Below, piece after piece: positions 55,102 to 63,339 of a stretch of DNA of 64,000 nt (the stretch's first letter is position 1; each line of letters opens with the position of its first letter). This DNA comes from Acetobacteraceae bacterium ESL0709 (GTDB lineage Bacteria; Pseudomonadota; Alphaproteobacteria; Acetobacterales; Acetobacteraceae), in assembly GCA_029433415.1 (NCBI GenBank), contig JAQTIA010000002.1, positions 630,227 to 694,226 of the forward strand, given 5' to 3'. Under the pieces are notes generated by a model. The model was not told where the DNA came from, made no database searches, and saw only the letters and a program-made list of their open reading frames with translations. Made by a program: the position numbers and the translations under genes.

Positions 55102-55644
55102 ATGAGTATTGATATTAATATTGGGAATCTTGCCTCTTGTTGTCCTGAGATATCTCAAGGTGTTACGTCATTTGCTGTTGGAGAGATCCGATTTTGGCCT
55201 TCTAATACAGCGCCCTCTACTCCGGGGTGGGCATTACTCAATGGATTTAGTTTTGATCCTGCCCTTTATCCGGAATTGGCAAAACTTTATCCCGAGAACA
55301 AGGTTAGCGACCCGCGTGGTCTTTTTTTGCGTGCAATGGATGCTCATAATCTTCATGATTCCGATGGTTCCAAACGTGAAATTGGGTCTGTTCAGCTCGG
55401 TTCATGTCAAGGATGTAGCGGGACGGGACCTTTTGTTAAAATCGGTAATTTGCAAAATAATTTCGATATAGTTTGCTTTGATCGTGGAGAGGATCTGGTT
55501 TCATATGAGACCGATATAGAATGGTGTTCGCCGTATAGTCGGGGAAGCTTTACTAGCATTTCTTATGACCCTTTAGGCCGTTCGAGGCCGTCCAATATGG
55601 CAATGAATCTGATTATGTATACAGGTCTCCCCCTATCAAGTTAA
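55102..55644 (+). CDS. Phage tail-collar-like fibre protein 2
   Basis: 180 residues. A short N-terminus with INIGNLASCC (the same motif as in fibre protein 1), then a collar-like domain nearly identical to that of protein 1 (GWALLNGFSFDPALYPELAK; SDPRGLFLRAMD; REIGSVQLGS) and the same end, LGRSRPSNMAMNLIMYTG. The tips between REIGS and LGRSR differ completely, as expected for receptor-binding variability. Protein 2 lacks the longer Ser/Cys-rich N-terminal region. A mutated inverted copy lies at 59.9-60.4 kb. Confidence 0.75.
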   Translation: MSIDINIGNLASCCPEISQGVTSFAVGEIRFWPSNTAPSTPGWALLNGFSFDPALYPELAKLYPENKVSDPRGLFLRAMDAHNLHDSDGSKREIGSVQLGSCQGCSGTGPFVKIGNLQNNFDIVCFDRGEDLVSYETDIEWCSPYSRGSFTSISYDPLGRSRPSNMAMNLIMYTGLPLSS

Positions 55645-55798
55645 TGTGTTAGGGGAAGGTGGTTTTATGTTGCAGGGTTATATGTGATATATGACTCTGC
55701 AATATAGTAGAAATTTATAAAATTGCAATTAGTAGTATTGGTTTGTCTGTATCCCATAGTCACTTTTCTTCATGTAAGATGGTATACTAATATAATTC

Positions 55799-56490
55799 TA
55801 TATCTTCTTTATTGATGTCTATCATTCTAATGTGTTCATAGCTGATTTTTTTTACCTTTTATATATGGATATAATACGCTGGAATACGTTACGAGCCAAG
55901 TTACTCGTAGAGCATTATGCCCACCGAATGTGTTATAAGATTTTCATTATAATATTTGATATTTTCCAAAGTCCGCCTAATTATTTTTTTCATCAGCGGA
56001 TGTCCTGCCGAACATATGATAAACCATTGTAATATTTTCATCTTCTTCAATATGAGATATGGAAGGCCACCATCGGCCCATTTTAGAGTTTTGCTCTTTT
56101 TGTGTTATCCCATAATGAAAGAAGAAATTCATCGCCGGGTTTTATAATATCGGAGAGGGCTTATTGGCACCTGACTTCATAGCGATCATATTGGCACCGA
56201 CTTCATAAATAGACACCGCCGTCTCTATAGATACATAAATATCTGAGAAGATCCGCTCTAAGAGCACCATATCGAGGATTTATCTTTAAGTAATATTCTA
56301 GTATGTCCCATCCAAAATTTTGATCAATACAACCAAGTATTTTTTTATGAATAATATCTATATTCATAATATTTATTAAGATTCTTTAAAATCGTCACAT
56401 TTCTTTTAAATTGATTGTCAAGTTCTCTTGAGTTATCTGTTCGATCTATGATTTTGGAAATTTATGAGAATTTTTGATATCAGGAAATTC
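55799..56490 (-). pseudogene. GT32-like glycosyltransferase relic
   Basis: On the minus strand, in two frames, FPKII and RTDNSRELDNQFKRNVTILK are followed by GCIDQNFGWDILEYYLKINP, RYGALRADLLRYLCIYRDGG and VYL: the sugar-binding region of Gly_transf_sug (OCH1/GT32-like) enzymes, where the DxD motif should come right after GGVYL. Instead a stop and a repeated fragment occur. Further on, RWWPSISHIEEDENITMVYH and NALRVT-like segments continue the gene in other frames. At least three indels and an internal stutter break it. It could be a real pseudogene or an intact gene corrupted by poor consensus, since all sequence to its right is similarly damaged. Confidence 0.6.
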
Positions 56491-56904
56491 TGGTAGAACC
56501 ATAGTTTCCTGATATCAAATAGTATATTCTTTTGTATAAATAGTCGTGCTCAGCAGAGAGAATACCATCTTGCCCTCCTATAATAGAAAACTATTCAATT
56601 TCAATAAGAGTAAGATAAAATGCCTTTAAGTCGTCTACTTCCAGAATCTTATAGACAGGATCATCTATTTCGTATAATTTAACGAATCCATCTTCCCGTG
56701 GTATCAAATAGTATAACTTTGATATTGCCCATTGAATAAACATGGCATGTTCTTAAAGGCGTAATGATTATTGTAAGTATTGCCCATTAATAAACATCCA
56801 ATTTCTTAAAAAAAAGGTGATAGGAAGGAGAAATTTTTTGTTAACTCTTGAAAAAAAGGTGATTGAAGGAGAAATTTTACTTTAACTCTTGTTCCGCAGG
56901 TTAT
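56490..56904. other. AT-rich stretch without a recognisable gene, with stuttering repeats
   Basis: No recognisable gene. One minus-strand frame (IPREDGFVKLYEIDDPVYKI and onward, about 56.58-56.71 kb) may be a remnant of the glycosyltransferase gene or its neighbour. Short motifs recur imperfectly: tatcaaatagtata near 56.51 and 56.70 kb and tattgcccatt near 56.72 and 56.78 kb. Confidence 0.4.
56808..56891. repeat. Imperfect 41-43-bp tandem duplication
   Basis: Unit 1 (56808-56850) and unit 2 (56851-56891) both run from an A-run through ggtga, gaaggagaaatttt, to taactcttg, differing by small indels. One of several stutters in the damaged zone. Confidence 0.75.
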
Positions 56905-57738
56905 TTTACGATCAGGGATTTTCGGATCTTCGGGGTAGCCGACTCCAATAAAACAAAGCCCCCTGCCGGTGCCGTTGGGCCGCCCAGACGCCGGTCACAG
57001 GCTTTGAGCACTTCGTGCATTTTTTCGGGCCGCCATTGTTCCCGTCCGACCAGTGATAATGTGCCGACCATGTTCCTGACCTGATGGTGTAGAAAAGAGC
57101 GGGCCTGTGTTTCAATGATAATCAGCTCGCCCTGACGGGTGATCGTCAGCTCATCAAGGGTGCGGAGGGCATTTTTAGCCTGACAGGCCGCAGCTCTGAA
57201 AGATGAGAAATCATGACGCCCTCATCAAGGGTGATCGTCAAAATGCGGATTTTTAGCCTGACAGGCCCAGCTCTGAAAGATGAGAAATCATGACGCCCCC
57301 AGAAGATAATTGGCACCTTTCTGCATAGCTTCGGCATCCAGTGGCGGTTTGACATGCCAGACAGTGCCTTCCGTAAAAGTCGGGCGTGAGGGACGGTTGA
57401 ATCGTATAACGATAGCGTCGCCAGAGCGCTGAAAAGCGGGCATTCCACTCAAGGGAGACGGGGGCAGCCTCTAGAATAACGACAGGATGGGGCTTGAGAT
57501 GAAAATTAATGCCATCACGCATGGAACAGGCAGAAATATCCTTGTCCGCAGGGACGTCCATATAAACGACCATCCGGAAGCGTGTGCGCCCGCGTCGCCC
57601 GACGTTATGGTTGTGAGCCTGACGTCTTGATGCGGCCTCTTGAGCAGCTGGATTGTTTCTATCCGTCCTGCCTCTGCATAATGCCGTCCATCAAATTCCA
57701 GTTTTAAGGCCCAGCGCCTTGGTGTGAAATGGAGCGGC
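56905..57738 (-). pseudogene. truA: tRNA pseudouridine synthase A, frameshifted
   Basis: Fragments in order on the minus strand: TPRRWALKLEFDGRHYA (N-terminus), a gap where the catalytic Asp region GRTDAGVHA should be, VVYMDVPADKDISACSMRDG, NARFSALWRRYRYTI, HDFSSFRAAACQAKNALRTL, DELTITRQGELIIIETQARS, HQVRNMVGTLSLVG, CDRRLGGPTAPAGGL and GVGYPEDPKIPDR. The order and spacing are those of TruA, which modifies tRNA positions 38-40, but several indels and a 70-bp tandem stutter disrupt it and the active-site segment is lost. It follows the fmt relic in what would be the normal def-fmt-truA order upstream of dapE. Confidence 0.8.
57151..57297. repeat. Imperfect 70/76-bp tandem duplication inside truA
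   Basis: Unit 1 57151-57220, unit 2 57222-57297. Both run from tcatcaaggg to tgacgcc and encode the HDFSSFRAA region twice; unit 2 carries extra bases and a deletion in ggccgcagc. Confidence 0.8.
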
Positions 57739-57739
57739 G

Positions 57740-59195
57740 TTATTCAAAATGCGTTCCTTTGGGTATGGGGCAACCCCTCAGAAAAGCGTCAGCTTCCATC
57801 ATGGAGCGTCCGGGTTTCTGGAGGCGTTCGAGCGCAGGGTGCCCTTGCCGCAGGCTATAGTGAATGATCATCAGAGTCGTCCCTGGTTTCCGTCTGTGGA
57901 TCATGGTCATTGATAATGTTTGGAGCACCGATGCGGATGATCTGTTCTCCAGAATGGTGAAATTTCCAGCCAGGGCGTAAAAGCGCAGAATCTGATTGGT
58001 CAATCTCGCATAGCAGAACGCTCCCAGTCGGTTTGCCGTCTCTCTCTGAAGACGGGGGCATAAGGGAGCTTCTTCTGACTGTGGTATGGCGACGTGACTT
58101 TCCAGAGTGCTTTGAAAAGCGGGCATCGCGGCCAAGGGAGACGGGGGCAGCATGCAGCATGGAGGCGTGTCCGTGCCAGTGATATCCGTTTCAGCGCGGA
58201 AGAGCCATCGCCTGTATCCAGGCTTCATCCATCTGCATGATGCAGATTCCCGTTTGCGGTCCCCAGGGTTTGTCCATACTCCCCGCCGGGGAAGGAGGCT
58301 GGCATGCCCGCGGAGGCACCCCCTTTCCCAGAATGGTCGGATTTCTTTGGGAAGGATGCCTGTAGGCCGAAACGATGGCGTCGGCTCAAGGGCAGCACTT
58401 CCTAGATGAAGCTGCCGTCCTTCCTGAAGATTGCGGCGGAGTCCCACATAATCCTGACTGAAGGTTATTCCGAGTTTCAGAGCTGTTTCAGCAGCGTCTT
58501 GCGGCCGGGAGGGGGAGCGTTATCAAAACGCCAGGAGGCGGTGTCCAGTGCCAGTGAATCCCTCAAGAGCGGAAGAGAACAGCTGAACCCATCATCCAGC
58601 GTCCGGGTCCATCTGCATGATGCAGACGGATCCTTGCCCCCCGCCTATAATGAGATGAATGCTCAACCCGTCCCTGGTCGCGCAGCGGGTCAGGAGTCTG
58701 GCATGGATATTGAGGCACCGGATGCGGATGGATCACGGCCCTTGGGAAATTTGAGGCCATAGGCCGCAACGATAATGACAGTCAATCTCGTGGGCGGAAC
58801 GCTCCCAGTCGATTTTGCCGTCCTTCCTCTGAAGGCGGGGGCATAACAGGTCCGAGGGCTGTTCTGGGCGTCAGGTATGCACGACGTGATTCTGAGAGTG
58901 CTTTCTCGCTCCCGCAGGGCGGGGGCACTCAAGGAGAGCGAGGATTTCATGCAGCGTGGATAATCCCTCAAGTCCAGGAACGGTGAAATCGGTTGAGTGC
59001 GGAAAAACCAGCCTCATGGGCCTTCATCCATCTGCATGATGCAGACGGCGCATGAGCATTTTGGGTCGCCAGCCCGAAAGATGGTCGAATGGGAAAATGC
59101 CATCGGGGAAGAGGCTGGCATGGATATTGAGGCACAGGTTTCGAGAAGGTCCCGATGGCTTCTAGAAGGATGATTATTCAAGAACGATAATGGCG
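57740..59195 (-). pseudogene. fmt: Methionyl-tRNA formyltransferase, shattered into overlapping partial copies
   Basis: Minus-strand pieces of Fmt recur: the segment around LNIHASLLP and IMQMDEG occurs three times in the same orientation, with the MQMDEG codons centred near 58238, 58618 and 59036. The leftmost copy carries the C-terminal domain (YAPVFRE, then CEIDQSDSALLRPGWKF, then QIIRIGAP in other frames); an N-terminal-like piece (ETALKLGIT) lies between copies 1 and 2; the rightmost copy merges into def. Each piece has frameshifts. Fmt formylates initiator Met-tRNA. No single copy can encode the enzyme. Confidence 0.75.
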
Positions 59196-59545
59196 TCAGG
59201 CTTGATTGCTGGTCATAACCTCGGCTTATTGATTGGGACAGAAAGTGTCCTGACTCTTCATGCACGGAGAGATGCCTTGCTTTCTTGAGATGATTTCCGC
59301 GTCCCGCTGGGTGTGCGAGGGCTTGTCCAGGAAACATGTATGATTTTAACGCTTGGCAATGCGTAACTGAACGAAGGCGAGCCCGATGCCAGGTGCTGCA
59401 TGGCAGAAAACATACCCGGCAAGGTTGCTTTATGGCCTCCAGTATGGAGTTCATTGCCCGTTGCCACCTGTTTCAGCACAGGATGGGGGCTACCAGAATC
59501 TCATGGATCGATTGAGTCGATATCGTCGAGGAAATGAAATGTGCC
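59195..59545 (-). pseudogene. def: Peptide deformylase, fragmentary
   Basis: Minus-strand fragments in three frames: EILVAP and VLKQVATG (N-terminus), HAAPGIGLAFVQLRIAKR (conserved block I, normally GIGLAAxQ), IIHVS, EIISRKQGIS, and a degenerate EEG-C-L-S block (residues CMKSQDTFCPNQ in frame, HEESGHF in another). The HEFDH metal motif is not seen. Def removes the N-formyl group from nascent proteins. Position beside fmt and truA confirms identity. Confidence 0.65.
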
Positions 59546-59879
59546 TCATATGGCCGAATTTACCGGGCAATGACATTTTGTTCCAGCGTTAAAACCTGAT
59601 GAATTTCTAAAAAGATATCAAAAAAAGACAGAGGCCTGCTCTGCAAGGGGACAGGAAAGCTCCATTAGAAGCATAGAAGGTGATGCCTTCATAGGGTTGC
59701 CTGTTTTTAAAAAAAAAGGAGGCTTATTGTCACGTGTCCAATCGCATTTTTATCCTATGACATGGGGTTTGATCATCTCGAGCAGATGCTGAGATACCTC
59801 GAAGACCACCTCAGAAAAGTATCCCCCTTATGATAGGCAGTTGAGTCATACGGCACTGCGCATAACATTGGCGGTAGCC
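59546..59879. other. Unassigned stretch at the turning point before the inverted copy
   Basis: About 330 nt with no recognisable gene. It lies to the right of the def relic and to the left of the first base that can be aligned with the inverted copy of the fibre cassette. If the mirrored segment is an artefact, the junction is here. Confidence 0.4.
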
Positions 59880-59924
59880 GGGGTCATATGGATGATTTGC
59901 AGATGCCATTTTACCGCCGCTTCC

Positions 59925-60400
59925 CTAACATTAACTGACAGAGGAACATATATAATCGGAATTCATTGCCATGATGAACGACATCGAGCGACACAAAGTC
60001 ATGAAAGCTCTTAATGCTATACGGCGAACATGCATTCTATCGATCTCATAACACCAGATCTCTCCGCGATCAAACGTTTCTCGCTCGAAATTATTTGCAG
60101 AGTACCGATTGCAACAAGAGGTCCCGTCATACATCTGACGAACCGGCTGGTGAACTCAATTTCGTTTTGAAGCTCATCATGAAGATTGCTCGAGCATCTG
60201 ACCGCGCAGACTGCGCGGAGTCACTGCCGGGACGAAAGTTTTGCCAATTCAAGCGGGATAAAAACTAAGTCCGGCCAGTGTCGCCCACCCGGAGCCGAAG
60301 GGCTTCAAATCAGATGCCAACGGCAAATGACTGTCTTTATGCTGAGATATCTCAGCGCAGAAACGCGAATTCCAATATTGTAATACTCGCCGTAAATTAT
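59925..60400 (-). pseudogene. Relic of fibre protein 2 in the inverted copy
   Basis: Minus-strand pieces VLQYWNSRF, GSGWATLAGLSFYPA, ELAKL and NLHDELQNEIEF correspond to IRFWPSN, PGWALLNGFSFDPA, ELAKLYP and NLHDSDGSKREIG of the intact gene at 55102-55644. Not translatable as one frame. Confidence 0.75.
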
Positions 60401-60449
60401 CCGTGTAATCAGAGATATCATTCGCTGACACATCATCAGGCATTAAGCG

Positions 60450-61430
60450 GCTATCTGGGTCAACAATATTGCGTTCTGGACAATTCTTGGCATTTGCACT
60501 TTCGCTGAAACTCTTTGACACTATATCGGCGTTTCTTTGCTACGTTAACGCATATTTTAACAAATATTTTCATCAGGCTGTTATGACATTCCACATAACG
60601 GAAAGCTAAGCTACCGCCAAACTAATATAAAATGATGTTGACTGATCTTCCTAAATAATGCAACTACTAAACTTTGCTGTATCAGATTGAACATCATGCT
60701 GCCGTGGCCAGGAACAAGCTCACGCTGTCAAATAGATCCCGCTAAATAACCTGACACATCAGGCAATGAAACCGTGATCTCCGTCACGATGCCAAAACCA
60801 TTTTCTTCAAAACAACATCGCAACAGACTAGAACATTATATTATTCTTTCCCAAATAATTTGTCAGTACTGTCTTTTTGAACGGCAACACCTGTAGATGT
60901 CGAATAATTACTTTCGCTCTGACCGGATGATTGTGAACATTGAAGCAATATGGCATCTGGTGCTAGCTAATTAGCCAACGATAAGCCGCTGTACCGTTAA
61001 AGATCTATTTGAAGTTCGCTGCGTCGGGCGTGCTTGGCTAAACGAAAAGCTGGCGAGACCATCGTAAATAGAAACAGCTCTAAAAGAACAGCAGACAGAC
61101 TCAATTCTGGTGCTGCCAGAAACTGAGGCGGCCGCTCACGGCACTGATGCGGATCAAATTTTGCGGCTCAGAGATAGCACGGATCAAACTTCAAATCCCA
61201 TTTAACGGCCGACGAACGGCGCCAACAACGTATTGGCACTGGCTGGCGCAACGACCCTGCCGGTGCAACGTGAGTCTGATTTCGGCCTATTAACTAACGC
61301 CAATATTTGCGTTACAATGTCTGGTGCGACGAAACGTTAAACACACCGTCTTATCTGACGACAATATTCACTCCGCTGAAACTCTTAGCATTTCTCGACC
61401 ATTTTCACTATTTATCTGTACCCTTTCAAT
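60450..61430 (-). pseudogene. Relics of the Tfa-like gene and fibre protein 1 in the inverted copy
   Basis: The Tfa-like gene ends in this copy at about 60.45 kb (LMPDD preserved) and begins near 60.84 kb, where the complement of acaggtgttgctgtc and aaaaagacagta from the gene junction at 54382 is found. Fibre protein 1 is reduced to scattered short matches between 60.87 and 61.4 kb. Confidence 0.65.
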
Positions 61431-61554
61431 CTTGAATAAAAAATTTCATAACCAAAAATATATTTATATAACAAATGCTGACAAAATTAATCATTACTAT
61501 CTGGTTCTGATCTATGACACGAGAGCACAGGCAAACAAATTATAGCTATCTTTA

Positions 61555-61860
61555 TCTGACGAAGCATGACTCATGAATATTCCGTGCGTAATGACCAAAT
61601 AGTGAACTATGGTGAGTTATTGTAACGATCCCAATGAACGCCCCCAACGGCTCCCGCAGAGGCGCTGTATGTCGCTTTGCTCGCAGAGCCTGTGGGCTGA
61701 CGGGACTATTGCGACCGATGGAAGAGGGCGAGGCTCTGAACAGCGATTTACCTGCTACCTGAACACCGCCTGTACGCTGACCTTTGAAAATTCGTGCATT
61801 GGACGTTTGGGATGCCACATCACTGCCTTTCATCTTTCCGTAAATAATTAGTATAACGCC
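61555..61860 (+). mobile_element. IS5-like remnant, inverted second copy
   Basis: Complement of the remnant at 53075-53500. It shares the terminus (identical 20 bases), the catcactgc and catcttcc-like segment, tgcgggagccg, gggggcg and tcattacgcacggaa. It is part of the large mirrored segment and so is not an independent insertion. Confidence 0.78.
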
Positions 61861-61861
61861 A

Positions 61862-62650
61862 GATCCCAGACACCTGGGCCGTCTGCGTCAGGCTCCAGAA
61901 GGCAACAGAAACGCATTCATCGCGCTTGTCTATCTTACGGGACAAACAACGAACATTGGCGCGCTGCGCGTCTGGCGATTTCCGCCTCCTGTATCAGGCT
62001 CTGCTACGTCGCCGCCTTTCCGCCTCGGCAATAGCGGCGACAAGAAATCTTCCGGCGTGTCAGTTAAGCCGCCCAGTAACACCAGATCGCTTTCGGGCAG
62101 GCTACAAAAACCTTCCGGCGAATGAGTCGTGTGCCGCGCGACATTGGGCTGTTTATCCAGGCCTCGTGACGAACGCGAACTCGAAAAACTTCCTGATCAG
62201 AAGGCTTTTGCGCCATCATTCTCAGTGGCCCATGGATGTGGATTCTTCCTCCCTTGGCATTAATCACACTAAACCCTTTCTGAGGGATGACGGGCTCACC
62301 TGGGCAGAGAGATTTCTTTCTTTGCTCCATCCGGCGCGTACGATAAATACTCGTCTGCCTGTGATCGAGAAGGGACGAACTGCTCTTTCAGCGGTGCTGC
62401 CAGAAGCTGGCTTGTCTGCCAATGGCGACGGCGCCCGTCAAACGCTCCTCTCGAACGGCGAAAGATCATGCGCCCATCTCTCCTGCGGGAACCTCTATGT
62501 CTGCAAGAAAGGAACCGCTCTTCTATTCTGTACGCAAATGAACGATCGTGACTAACAAACACCGCTCCATTCTCGGGACACAACTAAACGGCTTTATCAC
62601 AAACTCACTGAACATTTAAAGATCTATTATCGAAGCAGGCTGCCACTGTC
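61862..62650 (-). pseudogene. Relic of dapE in the inverted copy
   Basis: The complement of 61862-62000 contains gatacaggaggcgga, agacgcgc and aagcgcgatgaatg, which are the dapE bases encoding DTGGG, DAR and KRDEC. The remainder matches dapE in order with many deletions. Confidence 0.75.
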
Positions 62651-62654
62651 ATCG

Positions 62655-63243
62655 ATCGCGCAACAATGAATGTTTTTATTTGACGCGTTCAGCGTAGCTG
62701 CTTGACGATGCGGCACGAAGCGAAAACTACCACATCTTCGAAGCGATATACCTGGCACATTCAACTAATATGGCTTTATATCGCAACCAATGTGTCGAGA
62801 AGCATGCGCCAACAGAGAGGTACCTATAAAGCAGTTATCGCAATAATGACGGAGAAACTGCGAGCACTCCAGAACACTATGTTGACCTATGATATATTTA
62901 ATTGTGCCAATCTGGGCCACATTTGATCTTCCAATATCAATGTTCATATCACGAGCTATGACAAGCTCGGCGCATCCGCCAGCTCTACTTTGGGCTGACG
63001 CGGTGATGGCGCTGAAACTCAGCGCTGTTCTGGCTAATTGAGGATTGCTGATAAGACATTTCACCACCGCAACCTGACCATCGATACCAGTCTCGGGAAT
63101 AACTTTTGAGCACCGTTCATGAACGTAACGCCTTTCTGATTACGCAGATACCTAAATCGCCGGTGCCACCTCTATAGATCGCGCGCTTCTGATGCGTCTG
63201 GACTAACTGTACCCATCTATATTTTCGGTTATTTCATATTATG
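62655..63243 (-). pseudogene. Relic of dapD in the inverted copy
   Basis: Minus-strand pieces VAQIGTI and CDNCFIGTS match CAQIGKN and GDNCFIGAR of DapD; the region around the start codon (complement of 63232-63253) aligns with the dapD start at 51089. Confidence 0.75.
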
Positions 63244-63339
63244 ACATCAGCAGCTAATATCAATAAATGTGAAATAGGACTTAAATCTGACCTGTGCAGT
63301 AACAAAATAAAAGACAGATACCCGCCGAAAGACGACGAC

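Noticed and set aside
53597..56900. A complete prophage or tailocin
   Set aside because: Only fibre and fibre-assembly-like genes are present; no capsid, portal, terminase, sheath, baseplate, lysis or integrase gene is seen.
58226..59044. Regularly recurring catctgcatgatgcaga as a CRISPR or regulatory repeat
   Set aside because: The motif is simply the MQMDEG coding segment of fmt within three gene fragments; spacing is 380-418 bp and flanks are also fmt.
53075..61860. Composite transposon bounded by two inverted IS copies
   Set aside because: The right-hand IS copy is part of a mirrored segment that also includes dapE and dapD beyond it, so it is not an independent flanking insertion.
61926..62555. 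Plus-strand 209-residue open frame
   Set aside because: It lies antisense to the dapE relic and shows no family features; its openness is incidental.
62296..62583. Minus-strand frame with VFVSHDRSF resembling an ABC-F ATPase
   Set aside because: The segment aligns as a mutated reverse complement of dapE, so the resemblance is accidental.
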